7,551 bases of DNA from Actinomycetes bacterium (GCA_023428185.1 JAEYYZ010000016.1:1-7551), one strand, 5' to 3'. Numbered from the stretch's first letter, positions 1 to 6,185 are shown. Notes: generated by a model not told the origin, from the letters alone. Numbers and translations are program-made.

Positions 1-696
1 ACCGCCGTGCGTACGTCCATCGGCTGGATGCCCGACCAGTTGGGCGTATGGGACAACCTGACGTGCTTGCAGTCGCTCACCTTGTTTGGCGAGGCGTATC
101 GGCGCACCAAGGAGGAGGCACGCGAACGCGGGCTGGAACTGCTCGCCACCGTGCACCTCAGTGAGTTTGCTGACCGCCCAGCGCGGGTGTTGTCACGGGG
201 TCAAAAGCAGCGGTTGTCGCTAGCGCGTGCCTTGGTCAACGACCCGAGCGTGCTGCTCTTGGATGAGCCTGCCAACGGTCTGGATCCACGCTCTCGCGTC
301 GAGTTGCGACAGTTGGTGAGGGGCTTTGCCGCAGAGGGCCGCGCAGTGCTGGTCTCCTCTCACGTTCTCAGCGAACTGGACGAGATGGTGGACGACGCCG
401 TGTTCATGTCCAAGGGACGCACTCTTGGCGAAGAGGCCGATGCCATGGTCGCAGCAGCGCGATTGCGTTACCGCGTGACAGCCCTGGATCACAGTGCGCT
501 TCTGAAGGCGCTCGCAGCGCAAGGAATCGAAGCCGAGGACCTCGAGACTGCGGCGGGTGTGTCCATCGCAGACCGTGCGCAAGCAGCGGCCGTGCTCGCC
601 GCGCTCGTGAAAGCGGGTGTTGAAGTGGACTCCTTCGCTTCCGCAGGCTCCGCCCTTGAACAGACATACATGGCCATGAATGAGGAGCGTCGATGA
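1..696 (+). CDS. ABC transporter ATP-binding subunit, 5'-truncated by window edge
   Basis: This is the nucleotide-binding subunit of an ABC transporter, hydrolysing ATP at the inner face of the membrane to drive the permease encoded next. The reading frame is open from base 1, so the gene starts upstream and the Walker A loop lies outside the window. Counting from the GTG at position 7, visible parts are a Q-loop region GWMPDQ (6-11), the signature LSRGQ (62-66), Walker B LLLDEP (83-88), the D-loop GLDP and the switch histidine in SSH (119). A family-specific C-terminal extension of about 90 residues follows. The GTG at position 7 is inside the conserved domain and is not the start. The stop overlaps the permease start as ATGA, so the two are translationally coupled. 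The arrangement and motif style fit ABC-2 type exporters (drug, lipid or polymer export). The substrate cannot be told from sequence. Confidence 0.93.
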   Translation, partial: TAVRTSIGWMPDQLGVWDNLTCLQSLTLFGEAYRRTKEEARERGLELLATVHLSEFADRPARVLSRGQKQRLSLARALVNDPSVLLLDEPANGLDPRSRVELRQLVRGFAAEGRAVLVSSHVLSELDEMVDDAVFMSKGRTLGEEADAMVAAARLRYRVTALDHSALLKALAAQGIEAEDLETAAGVSIADRAQAAAVLAALVKAGVEVDSFASAGSALEQTYMAMNEERR

Positions 697-1841
697 CCAC
701 CGCAACCGCCACCACCCGCGCACCCCGCCCCACGAGCGAACCGCCCAAGGGCAACCGATGGCTTCCCACCCTCCCGGGCATCGGCTTGGCGACAAAGATT
801 GAACTCATTCGCCGCCGCCCCTCCCGCAAAGGGTGGCTGTTCTACGGCCTGACATGCGGCATTGTGGTGGTCCTTTCGCTACTGGTTACTGCGCTTTCTG
901 GCCCGGGTGCCACGACCATCCCGCTGGAACTGAACCTGCTCTTGGTGTTGGGCCTGGGCATCCTCATTGGGGCGTCACTCGCGGCAACTTCGGTGAACGG
1001 CGATTCCACTGAAGGTGTGCTCGCTCCTTTGCAAATGACCAGGCTCACCGCCGGGGACATTGCGCTGGGCAAGCTCATCGCGTCTTGGGCCGTAGCGGTC
1101 ATCGCGCTCGTGACCTTGCTGCCGTTCTTGGTGTACTCGTACTTCAAGGCCTCATGGAGCATTGGCGAGGTGATGGTGATGGTTTCCACCATCCTCGGAG
1201 TGGTGTTGGTGACCACCGCCGTGGGACTGGCGTGGTCGTCCATCGCGGCCCGCGCCATCGCGTCCGTGGCACTTGCCCATCTCACGGTGGGATTCCTGGT
1301 GCTGGGCTCGCTAGTGCTGTTTGGGGTCCTCACCCCGTTGGTGTCGGAGTCGGTTCCGGTGACCAACATGGAGAGGGATTGGAACCTCGCCACCGAGGAG
1401 GACTGGAACGATCCCTCGTTCTCGGAAGCGGACTTGCCGTGCATTGAGGTCACCTACGACGAGTACGTCACCCACACCGACCGGTTGGCATGGCTGCTCC
1501 TCATCAACCCCTTTGTAGTGGTGTCCGAGACGGCGCCCGTGATCGACATCGAGGCGTTCAAGCGCGGCGATGTGAGCCAGGGTCTGTTCCAGACCATCCA
1601 CGCCAATGTCGCCGATGCCCAAATGGGCCCCATGCCCACGCAGAGCATCGACTGGTGCGCCAACCCGGACGGCGGAGGTGACCGCTGGATGGAACGGCAG
1701 TACGAGGCGGCGGGATACGAACGCAATCCCTGGCTTGGCCTGGGTGTTTACGGCGCGCTCTTGATTGGTTCCATGTGGCTCACCGTGAATCGACTACGGG
1801 TGCCGTACCGCAATCTTCGTGGAGGTACTCGAGTCGCTTGA
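693..1841 (+). CDS. ABC-2 type transporter permease
   Basis: This is the 382-residue membrane subunit partnering the preceding ATPase; the ATG overlaps the upstream TGA by four bases. A hydrophilic Thr/Pro-rich cytoplasmic N-terminus with the basic stretch IRRRPSRK (39-46) precedes hydrophobic segments at about 48-69, 77-100, 126-150, 158-182 and 186-216. A hydrophobic stretch (about 265-282, containing INPF) may be membrane-associated, and a final helix lies at about 346-364 before a basic tail. Between helices 5 and the last lies an acidic, aromatic-rich region of about 130 residues holding the protein's only late cysteines, C250 and C322. If outside the cell, these could form a disulfide. 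The segment ASLAATSVNGDSTEGVL resembles ABC-2 permeases that recognise ATPases of this type. Function is inferred from pairing and topology; substrate unknown. Confidence 0.85.
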   Translation: MTTATATTRAPRPTSEPPKGNRWLPTLPGIGLATKIELIRRRPSRKGWLFYGLTCGIVVVLSLLVTALSGPGATTIPLELNLLLVLGLGILIGASLAATSVNGDSTEGVLAPLQMTRLTAGDIALGKLIASWAVAVIALVTLLPFLVYSYFKASWSIGEVMVMVSTILGVVLVTTAVGLAWSSIAARAIASVALAHLTVGFLVLGSLVLFGVLTPLVSESVPVTNMERDWNLATEEDWNDPSFSEADLPCIEVTYDEYVTHTDRLAWLLLINPFVVVSETAPVIDIEAFKRGDVSQGLFQTIHANVADAQMGPMPTQSIDWCANPDGGGDRWMERQYEAAGYERNPWLGLGVYGALLIGSMWLTVNRLRVPYRNLRGGTRVA

Positions 1842-1845
1842 CCTT

Positions 1846-1888
1846 AGGGCCGGCGTGCGTGTTGCTTAAGAGACCGTGCGCCGGCCCT
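1846..1888. terminator. Hairpin between convergent ABC and recR units, probable bidirectional terminator
   Basis: AGGGCCGGCG (1846-1855) is perfectly complementary to CGCCGGCCCT (1879-1888). The stem extends four more pairs inward, two of them G-T, leaving a loop of about 15 bases. It starts five bases after the permease stop, and its right arm and loop include the last codons and stop of recR. Neither side carries a T-run, which is common for terminators in high-GC actinobacteria. It could serve both converging transcripts; activity is inferred from position and stem strength only. Confidence 0.55.
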
Positions 1889-2462
1889 CAAAAGCGCGGC
1901 CCAGCGTGACCTCGTCGGCGTACTCGAGATCGCCGCCTACGGGCAGGCCCGATGCCAGGCGCGACACCGTCAAGCCGAGTGGCGCCAGCATGCGCGTCAG
2001 GTAGGTGGCAGTTGCCTCACCCTCGATGTTGGGGTCGGTCGCGATGATCACTTCGGTGACCGCGCCGTCGCCAAGTCGCGAGAGGAGCTCGCGGATGCGG
2101 AGGTCATCAGGCCCCACGCCGTTCATGGGATCGATGGCCCCACCGAGCACGTGATACCGCCCGCGGAACTCACGGGTGCGCTCAATCGCCACCACGTCCT
2201 TGGGTTCCTCGACCACGCACACCACGTCATCGGCCCGCCTCGGGTCCGCACAAATGCGGCACTGCTCTGACTCGGCAATGTTGCCGCACGTCACGCAGAA
2301 GCGGACCTTCTCTTTGACGGTGGTGATGGACTCGACTAGCCGTTGCACGTCGGCGGCATCGGCGCTCAGCAAGTGAAAGGCAATACGTTGGGCGCTCTTG
2401 GGACCGACGCCTGGGAGGTGTCCCAGTTCGTCAATGAGGTCCTGCACGGCGCCGTCATACAT
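1866..2462 (-). CDS. recR: Recombination mediator protein RecR
   Basis: RecR acts with RecO (and RecF) in loading RecA at single-strand gaps. The 198-residue product has the full family order: a helix-hairpin-helix DNA-binding region (HLPGVGPKSAQRIAFHLL, about residues 15-32), a four-cysteine zinc site in the pattern CxxC-x8-CxxC (C56, C59, C68, C71), then a Toprim domain with VVEEPKD (about 84-90) and ATDPNIEGEA (about 141-150). The conserved C-terminal GLPVGGDLEYADE follows. Length matches the family (about 200). I chose the ATG at 2462 because MYDGAVQDLIDELG is the usual RecR N-terminus. An in-frame GTG two codons upstream (2468) is possible, and neither start has a strong Shine-Dalgarno. 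It is the last gene of the dnaX operon, 47 bases after the membrane-protein gene. Its 3' end lies in the hairpin shared with the ABC operon. Confidence 0.97.
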   Translation of the reverse strand: MYDGAVQDLIDELGHLPGVGPKSAQRIAFHLLSADAADVQRLVESITTVKEKVRFCVTCGNIAESEQCRICADPRRADDVVCVVEEPKDVVAIERTREFRGRYHVLGGAIDPMNGVGPDDLRIRELLSRLGDGAVTEVIIATDPNIEGEATATYLTRMLAPLGLTVSRLASGLPVGGDLEYADEVTLGRAFEGRRTVS

Positions 2463-2509
2463 GCCCACCAGCGTAAGCGTGGCGGGGCACTGTGAAACTC
2501 AGGCGCGCT

Positions 2510-2818
2510 TCACGAAGACTGCGGGGTCAACAACACTGCTGCAAGGAAGATCAGGTAACTCGCGATTGCCAGGTACCCAAAGACGCTCGAGAGCCGCCGC
2601 GGAGCCGCGGGGATTGCATACGCCGCGAGCGACCCCGACAGCAGCGCCCATGTGAGGCTGTGACCATGGGCGATGACAGCACGGACGATGCCCTCTCCAC
2701 GGGTCTCGACCCCGTCGCCTACAACGATGAAGAACAATGCCACCGCAGCGGCCACGATTGCGCCTACCACTGCCCATTTCCGCTTTCGGGCCGGTGGCGC
2801 TGCCTCTGCGTCCGTCAT
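2510..2818 (-). CDS. Small membrane protein of unknown function between dnaX and recR
   Basis: This 102-residue protein is not one I recognise. A short hydrophilic N-terminus ending in a basic cluster RKRK (11-14) is followed by three hydrophobic segments at about 15-34, 53-69 and 79-98, so three membrane passes with the N-terminus inside (positive-inside rule). A conserved-looking stretch VVGDGVETRGEGIVRAVIAHGHSLTWALL joins the first two helices. The ATG overlaps the dnaX stop as ATGA, so translation is probably coupled to dnaX. In many bacteria the gene at this spot is ybaB/ebfC, a small soluble nucleoid protein; this product is clearly not that. Coupling, sensible membrane topology and same-strand position support a real gene. 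Any role in replication or repair would be guesswork. Confidence 0.8.
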   Translation of the reverse strand: MTDAEAAPPARKRKWAVVGAIVAAAVALFFIVVGDGVETRGEGIVRAVIAHGHSLTWALLSGSLAAYAIPAAPRRLSSVFGYLAIASYLIFLAAVLLTPQSS

Positions 2819-4695
2819 GAGTCCTCGATCACTGTTCCGCCCAGGAGCTTGGCCACGGCCTCAGCACCGGAGAGCTGGGCATCGGGAGCATCGGCGTCGT
2901 CTTCGCTGATCTCGTCTTCTTCAGGTTCGTCAGGCTCTGGTGGGCCGTCAGTCACCACCGGGATGTTCGCCGTGGTGGCAGGCAATATTGGCATGGGCCC
3001 GGTCACGGCCCCCGGGCCCGTCACAGCCTCGACGCGCACGTGAAGTCCCAACGTCTCTCGCACGGCGAGCGCCAGATTCTCGGCATGCTCGCCACCCGAG
3101 AAGCGTCCGGCGAGAGCCGCGTTGTCAAACGCCAGCTTCAGCACGCCCCCTTCAACGCTTGCTACTTGCGCGGACTGGCTCACCATGGCCCACGTGACAC
3201 GCCTGCGTTCAAGAGTGCCGAGCACCTCTGCCCAGCGCCGCCGCACCAGTTCAGCATCCTCCGGCCCGCTGGCAACGTCCCCACTGGGAGCACGAACCAC
3301 CTCGGGTTCGGTTGCCGATGCCGGTGCTGACGGTGCGGTGGCGGGCGAAGGCGCGGCGGCCTTGGAGGTGGGGCGTTCGGAAGCCGTTGCTGAACGGGAC
3401 GCGACGGGAGCCTGCGCCCGAGAATTCGAAGGAGACGAAGCGGAAGAAGCGGCTGGAGCCTGCTCTGGAAGGGAAGCAGGAGGCGAGACAGGCGCAGAGG
3501 CGGCGGAAGGGGTGTGTTCTGATCGCGCGATCGAGGCTGCGTGCGACTCAGAATTCACCCCTGGAGCCGCCGGAGCGACCCCGGCCATAGAGACCGAGTC
3601 AGCAGCCACTATCCGCGCGCACAACAGTTCAAGATGCAGCCGTGGAGAGGTGGCACCCACCATGGACGTCAGGGCGTCGTTCACCAAGTCAGCAGCGCGG
3701 GAACCACGGCCCAGCCCCAAGCGTCGGGCTTGGTCGCGCATACGCTCAGCTTGATCCTCGGGGAGCTCTCCCAATGCGCGCTCGCCAGCGGCGCCAGATG
3801 CTGCCAACACCACCAGGTCGCGCAACCGCTCGAGCAGGTCCTCAACAAACCGCCTAGGTTCATGCCCGGTTTCGATAACCCGCGCCACCACTGAAAACAA
3901 GGAGGCACCGTCCGATGCCGCTACGGCATCCACGGCATCGTCCAGCAGGGTTGCATCGGTGAACCCCAGCAGTGAAATGGCTCGCTCGTAGGTCACACCG
4001 CCGTCGCCTGAGCCTGCCATGAGCTGGTCGAGCACAGACAGCGAGTCACGCACCGAACCACCACCGGCGCGCACCACCAAGGGCAGCACGCCGGAGCCCA
4101 CTGTGACGCCTTCAGCCTCGCACAGTTGCTGCAGGTATCCGGTGAGCACGTTGGGAGGAACCAAACGGAAGGGATAGTGATGCGTGCGCGACCGGATAGT
4201 GCCAATGACTTTGTCCGGCTCGGTGGTGGCAAAGATGAATCGCACGTGCGGTGGGGGTTCCTCAACGAGCTTGAGCAACGCGTTGAAGCCTTGGGTGGTG
4301 ACCATGTGGGCTTCGTCGAGGATGAAGATCTTGTAGCGGTCTCGTGCGGGCGCGAAGGCGGCGCGTTCACGCAAGTCCCTGGCATCATCCACACCGTTGT
4401 GTGAGGCCGCGTCAATCTCCACGACGTCCACCGAACCGGAGCCCCCACGCGCCAATTCCACGCAGGAATCACACGTCCCACAGGGAGTGTCCGTGGGCCC
4501 TTCCACACAGTTGAGGCAGCGGGCCAAGATGCGCGCGGAGGTGGTCTTGCCGCACCCGCGCGGTCCCGAGAACAAGTACGCATGCCCCACGCGATCTGAT
4601 CGCAACGCCTGCATCAAAGGCTCGGTGACGTGTTCTTGGCCCACGAGATCTGCGAACACGTCAGGCCGGTAGCGGCGGTACAAGGCGGTTGTCAC
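2815..4695 (-). CDS. dnaX: DNA polymerase III subunit gamma/tau
   Basis: DnaX is the ATPase of the clamp loader that places the beta clamp on primed DNA and, through its C-terminus, ties the loader to the polymerase. With the GTG start at 4695 the product has 626 residues and begins with the typical TTALYRRYRPDVF. Seen in order: Walker A GPRGCGKT (about 44-51); a zinc module C63-x8-C72-xxC-xxC78; Walker B LDEAH (about 126-130); sensor 1 FATTEPDKV (about 155-163); the RSR arginine-finger region (about 168-170); and sensor 2 GGSVRDSLSVLDQ. An Ala/Ser/Pro-rich linker (about 370-478), a tau C-terminal domain (about 480-560), an acidic tail and a closing AEAVAKLLGG motif follow. The upstream in-frame ATG-like extension to 4731 lacks family residues and would cover the -10 box. 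I see no A-rich slippery heptamer, so a separate gamma by frameshifting is unlikely. Confidence 0.97.
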   Translation of the reverse strand: MTTALYRRYRPDVFADLVGQEHVTEPLMQALRSDRVGHAYLFSGPRGCGKTTSARILARCLNCVEGPTDTPCGTCDSCVELARGGSGSVDVVEIDAASHNGVDDARDLRERAAFAPARDRYKIFILDEAHMVTTQGFNALLKLVEEPPPHVRFIFATTEPDKVIGTIRSRTHHYPFRLVPPNVLTGYLQQLCEAEGVTVGSGVLPLVVRAGGGSVRDSLSVLDQLMAGSGDGGVTYERAISLLGFTDATLLDDAVDAVAASDGASLFSVVARVIETGHEPRRFVEDLLERLRDLVVLAASGAAGERALGELPEDQAERMRDQARRLGLGRGSRAADLVNDALTSMVGATSPRLHLELLCARIVAADSVSMAGVAPAAPGVNSESHAASIARSEHTPSAASAPVSPPASLPEQAPAASSASSPSNSRAQAPVASRSATASERPTSKAAAPSPATAPSAPASATEPEVVRAPSGDVASGPEDAELVRRRWAEVLGTLERRRVTWAMVSQSAQVASVEGGVLKLAFDNAALAGRFSGGEHAENLALAVRETLGLHVRVEAVTGPGAVTGPMPILPATTANIPVVTDGPPEPDEPEEDEISEDDADAPDAQLSGAEAVAKLLGGTVIEDS

Positions 4696-4702
4696 GCCCC
4701 CG

Positions 4703-4708
4703 AGCCTA
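4703..4708 (-). promoter_or_regulatory. -10 box for dnaX (TAGGCT), possibly leaderless
   Basis: On the minus strand TAGGCT is followed by seven bases (CGGGGGC) and then the dnaX GTG. This matches the TANNNT -10 type, and transcription would start at or within a base of the start codon. No good -35 hexamer is seen 16-18 bases upstream. The G-run before GTG could also act as a weak ribosome site, so a leadered transcript from farther upstream (for example from ffs) is not excluded. Confidence 0.5.
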
Positions 4709-4759
4709 GTAGCGCGCGCCCACACTCGCACCGGGCCATCCCAAGGCTGGCACCGACGC

Positions 4760-4782
4760 CGGGGAGCGCCGCGCAGGCCCCG
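4760..4782 (-). terminator. GC-rich hairpin downstream of SRP RNA, weak terminator candidate
   Basis: CGGGG (4760-4764) pairs with CCCCG (4778-4782), with an inner GCG/CGC pairing across a three-base loop and a small internal loop. It lies 20-40 bases past the SRP RNA 3' end and before the dnaX promoter, where an ffs terminator would be expected. There is no T-run and the stem is interrupted, so confidence is low. The remaining spacer from 4709 to 4802 shows nothing else that I can support. Confidence 0.3.
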
Positions 4783-4802
4783 AGCGTTGAGCGGGCATGC
4801 AA

Positions 4803-4893
4803 GGACCCCTCACGCACCCGACAGAGCCCGCTTACCCTTGCTTAGTTCCCTACCTGGGGGAGTTGGGCGAGATGACGCCACGTGAGGGGTCGC
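4803..4893 (-). ncRNA. ffs: Signal recognition particle RNA, small bacterial 4.5S type
   Basis: This is the RNA scaffold of SRP, which binds Ffh and targets nascent membrane proteins to FtsY and the translocon. On the minus strand a perfect 10-bp end stem pairs ACCCCTCACG (4890-4881) with CGTGAGGGGT (4814-4805). At the tip is the Ffh-binding domain IV: CAGG (4856-4853), a 3-bp stem TAG/CTA, the GGAA tetraloop (4849-4846), then AGCA (4842-4839) and AGGGTAAGCGGGCTC. The CAGG/AGCA symmetric loop and GGAA loop are the hallmark of SRP RNA, and the flanking sequence resembles that of other actinobacteria, where the gene also sits beside dnaX and a tRNA-Ser. Exact ends are uncertain by a few bases. 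The tip helix is TAG/CTA where I recall GCC/GGC in relatives, a pairing-preserving change. Confidence 0.93.
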
Positions 4894-4898
4894 CTTCT

Positions 4899-4904
4899 AG
4901 TCTA
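4899..4904 (-). promoter_or_regulatory. -10 box for SRP RNA (TAGACT)
   Basis: TAGACT on the minus strand lies 5-7 bases before positions 4893-4891, where the SRP RNA end stem begins. This is the correct distance for a transcription start there. A convincing -35 is not visible. The region is shared with the divergent tRNA-Ser promoter. Confidence 0.5.
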
Positions 4905-4920
4905 CGGTCACAGGCGCGTT

Positions 4921-4949
4921 TAGACCGAGCCGCATACCTCCGCTACCAT
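4921..4949 (+). promoter_or_regulatory. Promoter for tRNA-Ser(GGA) and probably the following gene
   Basis: TAGACC (4921-4926, four of six matches to TTGACA) is separated by 17 bases from TACCAT (4944-4949, TANNNT type). Transcription would begin near 4956, a few bases before the mature tRNA at 4960. Because only 27 bases separate the tRNA from the next coding start, this promoter probably also drives the LytR_C gene. Confidence 0.6.
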
Positions 4950-4959
4950 TACGGGGCTT

Positions 4960-5047
4960 GGAGGATTCGCCTAGTGGCCTATGGCGCACGCTTGGAAAGC
5001 GTGTTGGGTGCAAGCCCTCGGGGGTTCGAATCCCCCATCCTCCGCCA
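4960..5047 (+). tRNA. tRNA-Ser (anticodon GGA)
   Basis: This is a class II serine tRNA reading UCC and UCU. The acceptor stem GGAGGAT (4960-4966) pairs with ATCCTCC (5037-5043), followed by discriminator G and an encoded CCA (5045-5047). The anticodon stem CACGC/GCGTG (4987-4991, 4999-5003) encloses the loop TTGGAAA, with GGA at 4994-4996. A long variable arm containing GGG/CCC pairing follows, as expected for tRNA-Ser. The T arm is GGGGG-TTCGAAT-CCCCC. All arms are intact. Confidence 0.97.
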
Positions 5048-5063
5048 ACTGGTCTCCGACTCA

Positions 5064-5069
5064 AGAAGG
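5064..5069 (+). promoter_or_regulatory. Ribosome binding site fixing the LytR_C gene start
   Basis: AGAAGG is the only purine-rich Shine-Dalgarno-like element between the tRNA and the coding region. It is five bases before the GTG at 5075. A second in-frame GTG at 5069 overlaps this element, so 5075 is preferred. The reading frame remains open upstream into the tRNA, but that part is tRNA sequence, not protein. Confidence 0.65.
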
Positions 5070-5074
5070 TGAAC

Positions 5075-5770
5075 GTGGCAAACTCCGGACGCCTTGCCAC
5101 CAAGGCCGAGGTCATTAAGCGGCGCCGCCGCGACCGCCAGATCATCATCTTTGGCGTGCTCATAGTGATTCTTGGCGTTGCCGCGTTCATGGCCTTCTCC
5201 GTGTATCAGGGCCGTGCTGCTTCACCGGTGACGTACGCCTTCGTCACCAATTCGGCCGATGCCGAGGAAGACATCACCTTGCCGTGCCCTCCCGCAGGTG
5301 AGGACGCGTTCCCCATGACGGCCGACCAAGTCTCGTTCCGTACGTTGAACGCCACCGAAGAAACGGGCCTTGCGCGCACGTTCATGGAGGACCTCGCCGG
5401 TCGCAGCTTTGTTGCCGTGCAGGCCACCAACTGGAACCAGAAGTACGAAGGCCTAGCGCGCATCACGTTTGGCGAAAAAGGTCTACGTCAGGCGTACACC
5501 ATTGCCAACCAGTTCCCCGAGTATGAGCTGGTGTACGACAACCGCGACAGTGCCCTCGTAGACATCATCTTGGGCGACGCTGCAGTGAACGCAGAGTTGC
5601 GTCCGCTCTACGCCCCCGAACTGTCTTTGGACCTTGAACTCACGGCTCCCGGGCGTTGCTTGCCTATCGACTTGCTTGCGCCTGAACCCGCGCCCGCTCG
5701 ATTGCCTGCCGATCCGCTGGAGCCAGAACCCAGCCCCAGCCCTTCAGTGTCTGCGGAACCCGCTGCATAA
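5075..5770 (+). CDS. Membrane-anchored LytR_C-domain protein, envelope-associated
   Basis: This 231-residue protein has a basic cytoplasmic N-terminus (KRRRRDRQ, 15-22), one membrane helix (about 23-44) and an extracytoplasmic region. Residues about 85-170 fit the LytR C-terminal domain fold: VSFRTLNATEETGLARTF, then a strand around SFVAVQATNW, an ARITFGEKGLRQAYTIANQF segment and a closing VDIILGDA. C71 and C195 flank this domain and could form a disulfide. The tail (about 203-231) is Pro/Glu/Ser-rich and probably disordered or wall-embedded. Stand-alone LytR_C membrane proteins occur widely in actinobacteria, including the mycobacterial envelope-integrity protein Cei; a role in cell-envelope maintenance is inferred from that. 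No LytR-CpsA-Psr catalytic domain is present. It lies 27 bases after tRNA-Ser and probably shares its transcript. Confidence 0.82.
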   Translation: MANSGRLATKAEVIKRRRRDRQIIIFGVLIVILGVAAFMAFSVYQGRAASPVTYAFVTNSADAEEDITLPCPPAGEDAFPMTADQVSFRTLNATEETGLARTFMEDLAGRSFVAVQATNWNQKYEGLARITFGEKGLRQAYTIANQFPEYELVYDNRDSALVDIILGDAAVNAELRPLYAPELSLDLELTAPGRCLPIDLLAPEPAPARLPADPLEPEPSPSPSVSAEPAA

Positions 5771-5818
5771 TTGCCAACGAGCTTGGCCTCAGCGCTCGCG
5801 ATCCCCTCTACACGGGCC

Positions 5819-5824
5819 TAGCCT
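5819..5824 (+). promoter_or_regulatory. -10 box TAGCCT before the DUF4190-like gene
   Basis: TAGCCT is followed by exactly six bases (GGAGGT) and the ATG at 5831. This is the same hexamer and spacing seen before tadA and upp. Transcription from it would start at the ATG, giving a leaderless message. No clear -35 is seen 16-18 bases upstream. Confidence 0.5.
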
Positions 5825-5830
5825 GGAGGT

Positions 5831-6175
5831 ATGACTACTCCGGCCCAACCTCCGCAAGGCGAGCCCGTGTACGCCGTGCGACCTGCTCCCGATAGCGCAG
5901 TCGCCTCGTACAGCCCTGCCCCGCCCACCAATGCCATGGCAGTCATCGCGCTAGTCGCGTCCGTCCTGGGTTGGACCTTCTTCCCCGTGGTGGGATCGGT
6001 GCTCGGCATCGTGCTGGGCTACCAAGCCCGCAAGGCCATCGCTAGTTCCGGAGAATCGGGAGCGAGCATGGCCACCGTGGCCATCGTTTTGGGATGGATC
6101 ATGGTGGGCCTGTTCGTGCTGTCTTTAGTCATCGCCTTGGTCTTTATGATCATTGCTGTGGTGGCGAGCTCGTAG
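5831..6175 (+). CDS. DUF4190-like small membrane protein
   Basis: This is a 114-residue protein of unknown function. A Pro/Ala-rich, probably disordered N-terminus (1-33) with YAVRPAPDS and YSPAPPTN is typical of actinobacterial DUF4190 proteins. It is followed by a hydrophobic segment (about 35-64) containing the family-like run NAMAVIALVASVLGW and GSVLGIVLGYQARKAI. A polar turn (SSGESGASM) and a second helix (about 81-112) with ATVAIVLGW come next. The repeated AxIxLVLGW pattern on both sides of the turn is the feature I used for the family call. The GGAGGT just before the ATG is too close (one base or less) for a standard ribosome site, which agrees with leaderless translation from the -10 box above. 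It is probably a separate unit from the LytR_C gene 60 bases upstream. Confidence 0.82.
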   Translation: MTTPAQPPQGEPVYAVRPAPDSAVASYSPAPPTNAMAVIALVASVLGWTFFPVVGSVLGIVLGYQARKAIASSGESGASMATVAIVLGWIMVGLFVLSLVIALVFMIIAVVASS

Positions 6176-6185
6176 GAGCACAACT

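Noticed and set aside
842..1453. Open frame of about 200 codons on the minus strand inside the permease gene
   Set aside because: It is fully antisense to a well-supported gene, has no family residues, and is rich in Ser/Thr/Met as expected for the complement of hydrophobic GC-rich coding sequence.
2492..3043. Plus-strand open frame across the membrane-protein gene and the dnaX 3' end
   Set aside because: It crosses two genes of the opposite strand, is Ser/Arg-rich in the style of a shadow frame, and has no recognisable domain.
3122..3754. Open frame of about 210 codons on the plus strand, Ala/Glu/Gly-rich
   Set aside because: It is antisense to the Ala/Ser/Pro linker of dnaX. The low-complexity linker keeps stop codons out of the opposite strand; no domain or ribosome site supports it.
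2815..4695. Programmed frameshift in dnaX to make a separate gamma subunit
   Set aside because: No A AAA AAG-like heptamer or other slippery run was seen in the gene, and the full tau frame is intact.
4960..5047. tRNA-Ser as an integration (att) site
   Set aside because: No integrase, no repeat of the tRNA 3' end elsewhere in the window, and the downstream gene is an ordinary conserved type.
4958..5074. N-terminal extension of the LytR_C protein back through the tRNA
   Set aside because: The frame is open by chance through the tRNA gene. The tRNA is structurally complete, and the ribosome site at 5064 fixes the start at 5075.
5773..5787. Small hairpin GCCAA/TTGGC after the LytR_C gene as a terminator
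   Set aside because: Only five pairs with a five-base loop, half A-T, and no T-run follows; too weak to call.
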